A stretch of DNA of 64,000 nt from Falsiroseomonas oleicola (GTDB lineage: Bacteria; Pseudomonadota; Alphaproteobacteria; Acetobacterales; Acetobacteraceae). A program made the translations under genes and the position numbers. Below the pieces are notes generated by a model. It saw only the letters and a program-made list of their open reading frames with translations. It was not told where the DNA came from and searched no databases. Within the stretch, counting starts at the first letter, position 1. Each line of letters begins with the position of its first letter. Of the stretch, positions 1 through 7,883 are shown in pieces. The stretch lies in NCBI RefSeq assembly GCF_019029495.1, contig NZ_JAERQM010000012.1, positions 1 to 64,000 on the forward strand, in the 5' to 3' direction.

Positions 1-168
1 CTTCTCTGCCATGTGCTCAGTATGCCACCCGGCCCGCCGCGACGCACGCCTTGCCTGAGCGGAATATATTCAGGGCCGGTCAAACTGACCCACTACCGGC
101 TCCGCCGCATGGTTGACCGACGCGGCGCGGCCGGATGATCCTGCACAGCAGATCAGGAGTCCGCCTCG

Positions 169-645
169 ATGCCCCGCATGCTGCGTTTCACCTTTGTCGA
201 TGCCGGGGTGTCCGGCCGTGTCGAATTGCATGAGACACTCGCCGCCCGCACGGTCGATGCGATCTGGGGCGCGTTGGCCACCCCGGTGCGGCAGCTTTCC
301 TTCCACGCCATGTTCGCCGGGCCGGAGATCATGATCGGCCTGCCGCCGGAGAACCAGACCTTCGATCCGCGCAGCCTGCCGCCGGAGAACCAGACGGTGA
401 TCCCCACGCCGGGCGACGTGCTGTGGTTCTACCAGGCGCCGAACATGATGAAGGGCCTGGCCGACGAGTTCTGGGAAATCGGCATGTTCTACGGCGACGG
501 CGGCCGCGTCTTCGGCCCGCTCGGCTGGACCCCGGTGACCATGTTCGGCCGCATGCTGCCCGAGGATCTTCTTCAGTTTGCCAAGGAGTGCGCGGATATC
601 CGGCTGCACGGCGCGAAGATGCTGGAGATCAGGCGGGAAGAGTAG
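169..645 (+). CDS. DUF3830 family protein
   Basis: A 158-residue protein that I place in the DUF3830 family by its overall pattern: an N-terminal FTFVDAGVSGRVEL strand, a central LPPENQT segment, and the PGDVLWFYQ and MFYGDGGRVFGPLGWTPV motifs. The family is small and cyclophilin-like with no settled activity; members often lie beside amidohydrolases, peptidases and transporters. The ATG is chosen because TCAGGAGT lies about ten bases upstream. The motif LPPENQT occurs twice, twelve residues apart, and an exact 22-base repeat underlies it. Base composition matches the bulk of the window, unlike the next gene downstream. No signal peptide or membrane segment is visible. The family call is fairly secure, the function unknown. 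Confidence 0.75.
   Translation: MPRMLRFTFVDAGVSGRVELHETLAARTVDAIWGALATPVRQLSFHAMFAGPEIMIGLPPENQTFDPRSLPPENQTVIPTPGDVLWFYQAPNMMKGLADEFWEIGMFYGDGGRVFGPLGWTPVTMFGRMLPEDLLQFAKECADIRLHGAKMLEIRREE
338..395 (+). repeat. Short in-frame direct repeat inside the DUF3830 gene
   Basis: A 22-base segment at 338-359 recurs exactly at 374-395, 36 bases later, so each copy encodes LPPENQT within a twelve-residue unit. It may be an old in-frame duplication now conserved in the family, because both copies keep the reading frame and neither disrupts the predicted fold. Confidence 0.7.
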
Positions 646-688
646 TATCGTTCAAGATACGAATAATCCCTAGAAGGAACTAGATGCT

Positions 689-1678
689 GTGTCCGCCGAC
701 GAGCCTCCAGTTGCGGCGGTGACCGAGTCTGGGTCGGCGTTCGCGAAGGTGGCCGAAGGAGGTTTGCTACGGTTGCTGGTTAGCAAGCCAGTCCAGGAAG
801 CTATCGGCCGCCTCGTCAGCTCCGCTGTTGATGTTCCTGCGCTTGTCTTAGAGAAGCGGAATCAACGGAACAGAGACGAGATAGCCGCGCAGTCTAGAAT
901 AACCCGGGCTCTTTCAGAGGTTGCAGCTAAGCGGATTTCGAAAGATTCTGAACTCGTCCAGCGTGCCATAGACCGCTGGGTCGGAGACCTGGCAAATAAG
1001 CAGCAGGCGCGTGAAGATGTTGCGAGAAGGACGCTGGAGCATCTGGCCGACAATCCGCCACCTGCCTATCAGGCTGAAGGTCCATCCATTGATTTCATGG
1101 GATATTTTGCGAATGTTGCGGAATCAGTAACCTCCGATTCACTTCGGGATTTGCTCGCGCGACTTCTGGTCGGGGAGATTCGGAATCCCGGAACGATTTC
1201 CAGGCAAGCAGTTCAAATCGCCTCACTTATGGACCAGAAGGCGGTCCAAGCGCTCTGGTCGATAAAGCCTTGGTTGATCGGGAGTACGCCGGCGTGGCTT
1301 CCGTCGGTGGGGCCCTTTGCTGAATCAGATGGTATAAAGAAAATACATCTTCTTGACGCAATCTCGGTGTTGAGGGTTAGTGAAGCAGCGGGTGTAAAAT
1401 TCGTAAATGAGGGAAAAGCATTGCTGCAGTGCCAAGTTGGTGGAATTTTGCTGCATTCTAAGAATGGACAAGAAAAATTCCCTCTTATAGTTGGCGGTGC
1501 TCACCTTACGCCGGCTGGAGAAGAAATCGCATCTTTGATTCCTTCGCAAGACTCAGTAAGTTTAGAGGATATTGGTAGGGGGTTTTCACAGCTTAGAGGT
1601 CTTGATAAAGTAGAGATCTGTGAGGTCGTTAAGGTCGATAACCTACTTTATCCGGTTAATGTCCGTTCTTTGGCATAG
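689..1678 (+). CDS. DUF2806-like protein, probably acquired
   Basis: A 329-residue protein whose middle (about residues 130-190) reads as the conserved DUF2806 core: IDFMGYFANVAESV, DLLARLLVGEIRNPGTISR, then a segment on the fate of the last residues before a Trp. An Arg/Glu/Lys-rich helical stretch at about 55-120 precedes it. GTG at 689 is chosen because GAAGGAAC lies eight bases upstream; the ATG at 684 opens only a short dead frame. Composition is strikingly different from its neighbours: the last 350 bases are AT-rich with many A/T-ending codons, which points to horizontal transfer. It stands alone between an ordinary gene and a convergent operon. The function of the family is unknown; a defence role is only a guess. 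Confidence 0.65.
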   Translation: MSADEPPVAAVTESGSAFAKVAEGGLLRLLVSKPVQEAIGRLVSSAVDVPALVLEKRNQRNRDEIAAQSRITRALSEVAAKRISKDSELVQRAIDRWVGDLANKQQAREDVARRTLEHLADNPPPAYQAEGPSIDFMGYFANVAESVTSDSLRDLLARLLVGEIRNPGTISRQAVQIASLMDQKAVQALWSIKPWLIGSTPAWLPSVGPFAESDGIKKIHLLDAISVLRVSEAAGVKFVNEGKALLQCQVGGILLHSKNGQEKFPLIVGGAHLTPAGEEIASLIPSQDSVSLEDIGRGFSQLRGLDKVEICEVVKVDNLLYPVNVRSLA

Positions 1679-1718
1679 CCAGCCATCATTCATTGGCGGG
1701 TTGCAGTATTATTATTCT

Positions 1719-2687
1719 CTACTTTCGCTCCACCACCTCCACCACCTGGTCGCCGGCATAGAGTGGCATCCAGGGGCGGCGGATGGAGCCGACCCAGGCG
1801 GATGTCGCGGGGCAGGTGATGGTCTCCACCACCTGGCCGGTCATGTCGACCATATGGCCCATGATGTCCCCGGCGGCCATGTCCTGGCCGGGCTCCACGC
1901 GGCAATCCCAATAGCCGCCCTGGCTGCACTTCACATGCACCGCGTTGCCGCCATAGCGGATGTCGCTGGCCGTCGGCGGCTGCCCGGGGATCATCCCCAG
2001 CGCCTGCGCCGTGCCGGTGAGCGCAGTGGCGAAATTGTCGAGGTCGAGCGGCCGCACCCGGGCGCCGCCGCCGCTTTCCACGATCAGCGCGGCCTTGTTG
2101 TGGCGGCGGGTGACGTTGGTGAGGAAGGTGCCCTCCATCCAATCCTCCGTCGCGCCCCATTGGTAGCGGCTGCCGACCTGCGCCGAGAGCTTCTGGGAAG
2201 CGAGCTGCGCCGGCGACGTGCCCTTGGCGTCGTGGATGACGTAGAAGGCGGTGATCGTCAGCTCCCCGCCGCTGTGCAGGTCGAGCACCGCATCGCCGCC
2301 ATGCTCCCCGGCGAGCGCCAGCAGCCGGTCGGCGAGTTGTTCACCGACGCTGCCCCTGGGACTGCCGGGGAAGATGCGGTTCAGGTTGGTGCCGTCCTGC
2401 GGGATCAGCCGGCTGTGCATGCGCTGGCCGAGCGGATTGGCGCACATCAGCGCGGCGATGCTGCCCTTGAAGGTCTTGAGGTCCAGCCCGCGGAGGAAGC
2501 GCGCGGCCGCGATCGGGCCGACATTCTCGCCGCCATGGATCAGGCACTGGATGTACAGCCGCGGCCCCGGCAGCGCGCCGCGCGCCAGCATGACGGGGGA
2601 GAGCAGCGGGCCGATCGGGTCGCTGGTCAGCGCGATGGTGCCGGTGGCGAGTTCGCCGGGGGCGGCCTCGGCGGTGCCGAATTTCAT
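1719..2687 (-). CDS. Succinylglutamate desuccinylase/aspartoacylase family hydrolase
   Basis: A zinc carboxypeptidase-fold (M14-like) hydrolase of 322 residues. The metal site is visible as His51 and Glu54 in HGGEN and His138 in LDLHSGG; NLNRIFPG at 101-108 is the family's substrate-carboxylate motif. Relatives remove an acyl group from an N-acylated amino acid or diamine. AGGAGG lies nine bases before the ATG. It is the last gene of the minus-strand importer operon, 20 bases after the ATPase gene, so it probably acts on whatever that polyamine-type ABC system brings in. The exact substrate cannot be read from sequence; ectoine and N-acyl-diamine catabolic relatives are similar in context. 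Confidence 0.85.
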   Translation of the reverse strand: MKFGTAEAAPGELATGTIALTSDPIGPLLSPVMLARGALPGPRLYIQCLIHGGENVGPIAAARFLRGLDLKTFKGSIAALMCANPLGQRMHSRLIPQDGTNLNRIFPGSPRGSVGEQLADRLLALAGEHGGDAVLDLHSGGELTITAFYVIHDAKGTSPAQLASQKLSAQVGSRYQWGATEDWMEGTFLTNVTRRHNKAALIVESGGGARVRPLDLDNFATALTGTAQALGMIPGQPPTASDIRYGGNAVHVKCSQGGYWDCRVEPGQDMAAGDIMGHMVDMTGQVVETITCPATSAWVGSIRRPWMPLYAGDQVVEVVERK

Positions 2688-2707
2688 GGGTGATCCTCCT
2701 GGGAACT

Positions 2708-3736
2708 CTATTCGGGTGGCAGCGCCACCAGGTCGCCGCGGGTCCAGCGCGCCGTGGCTGGCCCGCCGGTGCGAAAACGGTCGGCGAGCGAGGCCGGCCC
2801 CTCGGCCAGCAATTGCCGCCCGCCGGGCAGCCGCAGCACGGCCTGGGTGCCGGTGCCGAGGAAGCTCAGCAGCTCCACTGTGCCGGACACGGCATTCGGC
2901 CCCTCGGCCGGCGCGTCATCCAGCGTCACCCGCTCCGGCCGCAGCACCAGCGTGCCATCCGGCGCGTCCAGCGGAATGCCATCCTCCGACCGCCCATCGC
3001 GACTGACCAAGATGTTGGCGCGGCCGATGAAGCTGGCGACGAAGCGCGTCGCCGGGCGCTCATAGACCTCGCGCGGCGTGCCGAGCTGTTCCAGGCGGCC
3101 CTTGTTCATCACCGCGATGCGGTCGGAGATGGCCATCGCCTCCGCCTGGTCATGGGTGACGAACAGCGTGGTCAGGCCAAGTTCCGTCTGCAGGCGACGC
3201 AGTTCGATCCGCGTGCCTTCGCGCAGCAGGGCGTCGAGGTTGGAAAAGGGTTCGTCCAGCAGAACCACCGCGGGGTTGATGACCAAAGCGCGGCCAACGG
3301 CGACGCGCTGCTGCTGGCCGCCGGAAAGCTGCTTCGGCAGCCGGGCCTCCAGCCCCTGCAATTGCAACAGGGAGACCATGCGGGCGACGCGCTCCGCGAT
3401 CTCGGCCTTGGCCACGCCGCGCCGCTTCAGACCGAAGGCGATGTTTTCGGCGACGCTCAGATGCGGGAACAGCGCGTAGGACTGGAAGACCATGCCGGTG
3501 TCGCGCTGATGCGCGGGCATGGTGGTGATATCCTTGCCACGCAGCAGGATGCGGCCTTCGCTGGGCTCGATGAAGCCCGCAACCATGCGCAGCGTCGTGG
3601 TCTTGCCGCAGCCGGAGGGGCCGAGCAGCGCCACCAATTCGCCTGCCGCGACGGTCAGATCCATGCGGGCCACGGCGGTGGTGCTGCCATAGCGGCGCGC
3701 CAGCCCGTCCAGCACCAGTTCCGCGCTGTTCGTCAT
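2708..3736 (-). CDS. ABC transporter ATP-binding protein, spermidine/putrescine type
   Basis: The 342-residue ATPase of a PotABCD-like importer. Walker A is GPSGCGKTTT at 39-48, the Q-loop region MVFQSYALFPHL follows, the signature is LSGGQQQRVAVGRAL, Walker B is VVLLDEPFSNLD, and the switch His is in FVTHDQAEAM. The last 100 residues carry a TOBE-like regulatory region (LVLRPERVTL). It overlaps the upstream permease by four bases (ATGA), which supports translational coupling. Binding-protein, two permease and ATPase genes are all present in order, so the importer looks complete. Substrate class is inferred from family; polyamine, opine or another cationic amine is possible. Confidence 0.93.
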   Translation of the reverse strand: MTNSAELVLDGLARRYGSTTAVARMDLTVAAGELVALLGPSGCGKTTTLRMVAGFIEPSEGRILLRGKDITTMPAHQRDTGMVFQSYALFPHLSVAENIAFGLKRRGVAKAEIAERVARMVSLLQLQGLEARLPKQLSGGQQQRVAVGRALVINPAVVLLDEPFSNLDALLREGTRIELRRLQTELGLTTLFVTHDQAEAMAISDRIAVMNKGRLEQLGTPREVYERPATRFVASFIGRANILVSRDGRSEDGIPLDAPDGTLVLRPERVTLDDAPAEGPNAVSGTVELLSFLGTGTQAVLRLPGGRQLLAEGPASLADRFRTGGPATARWTRGDLVALPPE

Positions 3737-4518
3737 CGGTTCGCATACATCTGTTGGGCCACCATCAGCAGCAGGGCCAGCAGGATGAGCATGGAGGAGA
3801 CGGCGGCGACCGTCGGGTCCATCTGCATCTGCGCGGCGCCGTAGAGAACGACGGTCAGCGGCGCGTCCCGGACGGAGCCCAGGAACAATGCCATCTCGAC
3901 CTCGTCGAAGGAGAAGATGAAGGCCAGCGCGGCGGCGGCGATCAGCCCCGGCCGCAGCACCGGCAGCGTCACCAGAAAGAACGCCTTGATGGGGGACGCC
4001 CCCAGGTTGCGCGCCGCTTCCTCGATGGCCGGGTCCACGCGCCGCAGCACGGGCAGCATGACTCGCAGAACCATGGGGACGCCGACCAGAAGGTGGGAAA
4101 TGACGAGGCGCGTCATGCCCGGGGGCGCGATTGGGTTGGCGGCGAAGAACAGCGTCAGCGCCACCGCCAGCACCAGCGCCGGCAGCACCAGCGGCGACAG
4201 GAACAGCGCCTCCAGCAAGGTCGATCCGGGGAAGGCGAAGCGTGTCAGCGCCACGGCGGCGGCGGTGCCGATCACCAGGGACAGAGCGGCGACCATCAGT
4301 CCCAGCCGCAGGCTGACGAAGAAGCCGTTCAGATAGCGCTGGTCCGCCAGCGCCGCCTGGTACCAGCGCAGCGAAAAGCCCTGCGGCGGAAAGGCGAGGT
4401 AGCCGGTATCGCTGAAGGAGGCCGCGACGATCACCAGCAGCGGCCCCAGCAGATAGACGAAGCCGAGCACCGCCATGCCCCGCAGCACCCAGCCGAGCGG
4501 TGTGCGCAGGCTGGTCAT
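3733..4518 (-). CDS. ABC transporter permease, PotC type
   Basis: The second inner-membrane subunit of the importer, 261 residues with about six hydrophobic segments. The EAA loop that docks the ATPase reads EEAARNLGASPIKAFFLVTLP. The start at MTSLRTPLG is chosen because its ATG overlaps the stop of the preceding permease by four bases; an upstream in-frame start would run deep into that gene. It overlaps the ATPase gene at its other end in the same way. The three genes are therefore one tightly coupled translation unit. Confidence 0.92.
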   Translation of the reverse strand: MTSLRTPLGWVLRGMAVLGFVYLLGPLLVIVAASFSDTGYLAFPPQGFSLRWYQAALADQRYLNGFFVSLRLGLMVAALSLVIGTAAAVALTRFAFPGSTLLEALFLSPLVLPALVLAVALTLFFAANPIAPPGMTRLVISHLLVGVPMVLRVMLPVLRRVDPAIEEAARNLGASPIKAFFLVTLPVLRPGLIAAAALAFIFSFDEVEMALFLGSVRDAPLTVVLYGAAQMQMDPTVAAVSSMLILLALLLMVAQQMYANR

Positions 4519-5339
4519 CGGTTCTTCTCCCCCAGCAACTTGCCGTAGGTGAGCGCGACCGAGAGCGAGATCACCAGCAGGATGGCGGCGATCGCCGCGG
4601 CGAAGGGCCAATCCAACAATTCCAGCGTCTGCTCATAGATCGTCACCGCCATGAAATGCGCCCTGGCGCCGCCGATCAGCGAGGGCGTGGCGAAGGCGGA
4701 GACAGATAACGAAAAAACCAGCAGCGACCCCGCCAGCACGCCACCGCGCGCCAGCCGCAGCGTCACCAGCCACATCGCGACGGCCGGCGAGGCGCCGAGA
4801 TTCATCGCCGCATGTTCCAGGTCCCGGTCCACGCCGCGGATCACCGCATAGAGCGTCACGATCATAATCGGCAGCAGCACTTGTGCGAGTGCGATCACCA
4901 CCCCCGTGAAAGTGCCAATCAGCTGGAAATCCGGCGGCACCAGCCCCGTGCCCTGCAACAGGCGGGAGGCGACGCCGGAGCGGAAGAACAACACCATCCA
5001 GGCGAAGCTGCGCACCACCGCCGACACCCACAGGGGAAAAGTGGTCAGCAGCAGCAACAGCCCCGCCCAGCGCGTCTCTGCCCGTGCCAGCAGGAAGGCC
5101 AGCGGAAAGCCCAGCACCAGCGTCACCAGCGTGACGCAAACGCCGAGCATCAGGCTGTTGCCGAGCACCCCGAGGTAATAGCTGTCGCCCAGAAAGCGGG
5201 AAAAGGTCGGCGGTCCGCCGAGCGATTGCAGGAACAGCCCGAGCTGCGGCCAGATGAAGAGGGTGGCGAAGATCAGCGCCGCCGGGGCCAGCAGCCCGGC
5301 GGCGATCAACCCCCGCCGAGCGTTCAAATCACCGTTCAT
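4515..5339 (-). CDS. ABC transporter permease, PotB type
   Basis: The first permease of the importer, 274 residues, with an N-terminal membrane segment (LIAAGLLAPAALIFATLF) and about five more. Its EAA loop is EHAAMNLGASPAVAMWLVTLR. The ATG lies directly after an 8-base-pair stem-loop, the last of an array of hairpins that separates this gene from the binding-protein gene upstream. No clear ribosome-binding site is seen outside that stem, so initiation may depend on the hairpin opening. The 4-base overlap with the next permease supports coupled translation. Confidence 0.92.
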   Translation of the reverse strand: MNGDLNARRGLIAAGLLAPAALIFATLFIWPQLGLFLQSLGGPPTFSRFLGDSYYLGVLGNSLMLGVCVTLVTLVLGFPLAFLLARAETRWAGLLLLLTTFPLWVSAVVRSFAWMVLFFRSGVASRLLQGTGLVPPDFQLIGTFTGVVIALAQVLLPIMIVTLYAVIRGVDRDLEHAAMNLGASPAVAMWLVTLRLARGGVLAGSLLVFSLSVSAFATPSLIGGARAHFMAVTIYEQTLELLDWPFAAAIAAILLVISLSVALTYGKLLGEKNR

Positions 5340-5458
5340 GTGGATGCTGATGCATCCACATGACCCTCAGGCGCCGGGCGCCGCGCATCCGCGCGGCTTG
5401 GCTGCGCGCCACTGGGCGCGGCGGCCATTCGGCCGCTCGGCGCGCTTGATGCGCGCCG
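5340..5458 (-). repeat. Array of five stem-loops between binding-protein and permease genes
   Basis: This 120-base gap is almost wholly made of perfect inverted repeats with 4-5 base loops: GTGGATGC/GCATCCAC (5340-5359), GCCGCGC/GCGCGGC (5380-5397), CGCGCC/GGCGCG (5405-5420), GCGGCC/GGCCGC (5421-5436) and CGGCGCGC/GCGCGCCG (5438-5458). It lies inside an operon, after the binding-protein stop and up to the base beside the permease start codon. Such intercistronic hairpins usually protect upstream mRNA or attenuate downstream expression, raising binding protein over membrane subunits. That role is inferred; the pairing is read directly. Confidence 0.7.
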
Positions 5459-5460
5459 CA

Positions 5461-6507
5461 CTAACGCGCGATCTCGCGGTTGAAGCGGTCGGTCCAGGCC
5501 GGGCGGCTGGCATTGATGACGTCCCGGTTCAGATCGGCCAGCTTGTCGGTCGGCGCCATGAAGGGTGCGACATCCGGCGGCAGTTGCGTCGCCGGGTTCA
5601 CCGGTGCCCAGCCGATCTCCCGCGCGATGGCGGTCTGCACCTCCGGGTCCAGGTGCCGGTTCAGCACGGCCGCCGCGATGTCGGCATTGCGCGACCGCTT
5701 GGCCACCGCGCCGGTCAGCAGCACGAAGGGCGCGCCTTCCTCGGGCACGGAATAGGCCACGGGGATGCCCATGGCGGAGCTGCGCATGGCCGAGGCGCCG
5801 TCATAGGGCATGATCCAGATATCGCCGGAGGCGAACAGCGTCTGCACCTCCGCCGCCGAGCGGAAGATATTGGCGCGGCCGGAAATCCGCTTCAGTGCGT
5901 CGAAGCCCGGGCCGATATTGCTCTCGCTGCCGCCATGGGCGCGGGCCAGCATCACCAGGAAGTCGGTGCCATAGCCGTTGGTGATATGCGGGAAGGCGAT
6001 ATGGCCCTCGAATTCCGGGCGGAAGAAGTCCTTGTAGCTGCGCGGCGGGTTCGCGACCTTGTCCGGGCGATACAGGATGCCTTCCGTCACCAGGCCCCAG
6101 GCGATCCAGTGGCCATCGGCATCCTTGAGACTGGCCGGGACGCTGGCGAAGTTCGACGCATCCGGCAGCTTCTGCGTCAGATCGCCGGCTTTGGCGGCAA
6201 CCTGCTGGCCGCCGGAGAACATGAACAGGTCGATCTGCGGCGCCTGCGCCTCGGCGCGCATGCGGGCGAAGGCATTGGCCGAGAGCAGCGGCGTCTGCGT
6301 GCCACGCGCCCCGGTCTCCCGCGTTACCACGTCATAGACCATGCGCTGGATCAGGTCCTGGCTCGGCCCGCCAAAGGCCGTGGCCACGATTTCCCGCCCC
6401 GCGAAGCGCTGCTGCGCGCGCGCCTGGCCCGCCAGCAATGGCAGGGCTGCGGCGGCGAAAGCGGAGCGTCGCGTCAGTGGACGCGACATGATTCCATCAC
6501 GCGACAT
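5461..6507 (-). CDS. ABC transporter substrate-binding protein, spermidine/putrescine type
   Basis: The periplasmic receptor of the importer, 348 residues. The N-terminus has a twin-Arg (RPLTRRSAF), a hydrophobic stretch and a GQARAQQ cleavage site, so export through Tat or Sec is expected. The mature part follows the PotD/extracellular family 1 pattern (EIVATAFGGPSQDLIQRM near its start). The start at 6507 is favoured by AAGGAT about a dozen bases upstream; ATG 6489 is a possible shorter start. It follows the Rieske gene by 90 bases on the same strand and precedes the hairpin array and the permease genes. Confidence 0.9.
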   Translation of the reverse strand: MSRDGIMSRPLTRRSAFAAAALPLLAGQARAQQRFAGREIVATAFGGPSQDLIQRMVYDVVTRETGARGTQTPLLSANAFARMRAEAQAPQIDLFMFSGGQQVAAKAGDLTQKLPDASNFASVPASLKDADGHWIAWGLVTEGILYRPDKVANPPRSYKDFFRPEFEGHIAFPHITNGYGTDFLVMLARAHGGSESNIGPGFDALKRISGRANIFRSAAEVQTLFASGDIWIMPYDGASAMRSSAMGIPVAYSVPEEGAPFVLLTGAVAKRSRNADIAAAVLNRHLDPEVQTAIAREIGWAPVNPATQLPPDVAPFMAPTDKLADLNRDVINASRPAWTDRFNREIAR

Positions 6508-6597
6508 GGGGCCGGTATCCTTGGAGGGCGAGCGTTTGAATTGTCCGGACTATGCGACCGCGACGCGGCGGCTCGCAAGCCCCGTCGCGGTGCGCTG

Positions 6598-7635
6598 CTA
6601 GGCCATCTCCGGCAGCCGGGCTTCCACTTCGTCATGTTCCGCCAGCAGGGCGGCGAGGCGGCGGCGCATCTCGATGCCGGGCTTGTCGGCCGGCATGTGC
6701 AGCTCCGCCCCCATCTCCAGCGGCACGTCGAAGGTGGTGGTCTCCAGCACCCCGCGATCCTCCTCCGTCACCGCGCGGTCGAAGGCGATCACCTTCGCCG
6801 CCGGCGCCTCGGCCTCCGTGTCATTCCGAAGCACCCATTGGCAGATCATGCTGTGCTGGTCGTCGATCGGTGTCGCGCCGGTGCACAGGATGTGGGTCAG
6901 GCCGGTCGGGTAGTCGATGCGGCTGGCGCGGAAGAAGGGCAGGAACCAGCGGCCCTCGATCACCCGTACCGTGCGATCGCTGTCGGACTTCACCAGTTCC
7001 TTGCTGATGCCGCGATTCGAGACCGGCGCCTCCGACCGCATGATGAAGCCCCAGTCGGTGTGCTCGATGGTGGAAGGCGCCGGCCTGGGGTCTTCCGGAA
7101 TGCCGAAGGTGGCGGCATGCACATAGGAGAAATGCGCGGTATCAAAACTGTTCTCCATGATCCGCAGGCCGGAGACGGCCCAGGGTTCGTGGAATTCGTC
7201 GATGCGGCGGAAGGCGGGATCGGCCGCTTCGGGGATCTCGGGAATCGCCATCAGCGGTTCCTCCAGGCAGACCCAGATCCAGCCGTAGCGGCTGGCGGCG
7301 TGATGCGCCTTCGCGCCGCCCTTCAAGCCGCGCAGCGGGTCATGCGCCTGCGGCACCTTCACGCAGCGGCCATCGGCGCCATAGGCCCAGCCATGATAGC
7401 CGCAGGCCAGCGCCGGGCCTTCCGGCACATCCCGGTCCAGGAAGCCGGTGGAGAGCTTCGCCCCGCGATGCGGGCAGCGATCGGCCAGCGCCGCCGGGGC
7501 CCCGCCTTTGCCGCGCCACAGCACGATGTCCTGGCCGAGCAGGCGGAAGGGCACCGGCTTATCGGCGGTCAGCGCGGCTTCCGGCATCACCGGATACCAG
7601 AATCGACGCAGCACTTTTTGGCGCGTGGCCAGCAT
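6598..7635 (-). CDS. Rieske [2Fe-2S] aromatic-ring or demethylase-type oxygenase
   Basis: A 345-residue oxygenase component with an N-terminal Rieske domain (Cys54, His56 in CPHRG; Cys78, His81 in CGYHGW) and a C-terminal catalytic domain whose mononuclear iron ligands are Asp165, His168 and His173. The length and RRFWYPVM opening match the vanillate O-demethylase/phthalate oxygenase side of the family, which needs a separate reductase; none is adjacent. The ATG at 7635 fits homologues, although no strong ribosome-binding site precedes it. It heads the minus-strand operon with the polyamine-type importer and is divergent from an NMT1 binding protein, across a 248-base gap in which I see no gene. 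A paralogue lies at 16169-17197. Confidence 0.88.
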   Translation of the reverse strand: MLATRQKVLRRFWYPVMPEAALTADKPVPFRLLGQDIVLWRGKGGAPAALADRCPHRGAKLSTGFLDRDVPEGPALACGYHGWAYGADGRCVKVPQAHDPLRGLKGGAKAHHAASRYGWIWVCLEEPLMAIPEIPEAADPAFRRIDEFHEPWAVSGLRIMENSFDTAHFSYVHAATFGIPEDPRPAPSTIEHTDWGFIMRSEAPVSNRGISKELVKSDSDRTVRVIEGRWFLPFFRASRIDYPTGLTHILCTGATPIDDQHSMICQWVLRNDTEAEAPAAKVIAFDRAVTEEDRGVLETTTFDVPLEMGAELHMPADKPGIEMRRRLAALLAEHDEVEARLPEMA

Positions 7636-7883
7636 GGGGGAGGTCCGTGGGCATGCCTCGCCGGGGATGGCGGCGCCCGGGCTTCGCAACCGCCATGCCA
7701 GCCGCTTTTGCGGGCAATCCGGGACCAATCGGCGATTTGCGCCCAAGAACAGGGCGGGCGCGCCTTGCAAAGTGGCAGAATCCCGCCCGCCAGGCCCCTG
7801 CAAGGCGGCACAGAGGTTGCTTGGTGCCCTCGGCGAAGAAACAGCTGCGCTGAAGCGCGCGCGCGACAGGAGACTTCACCGAT

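Noticed and set aside
1620-2693. A plus-strand frame extending from the DUF2806-like gene into the desuccinylase gene.
   Set aside because: It overlaps both genes in other frames and has no family-like sequence; the convergent stop arrangement is complete without it.
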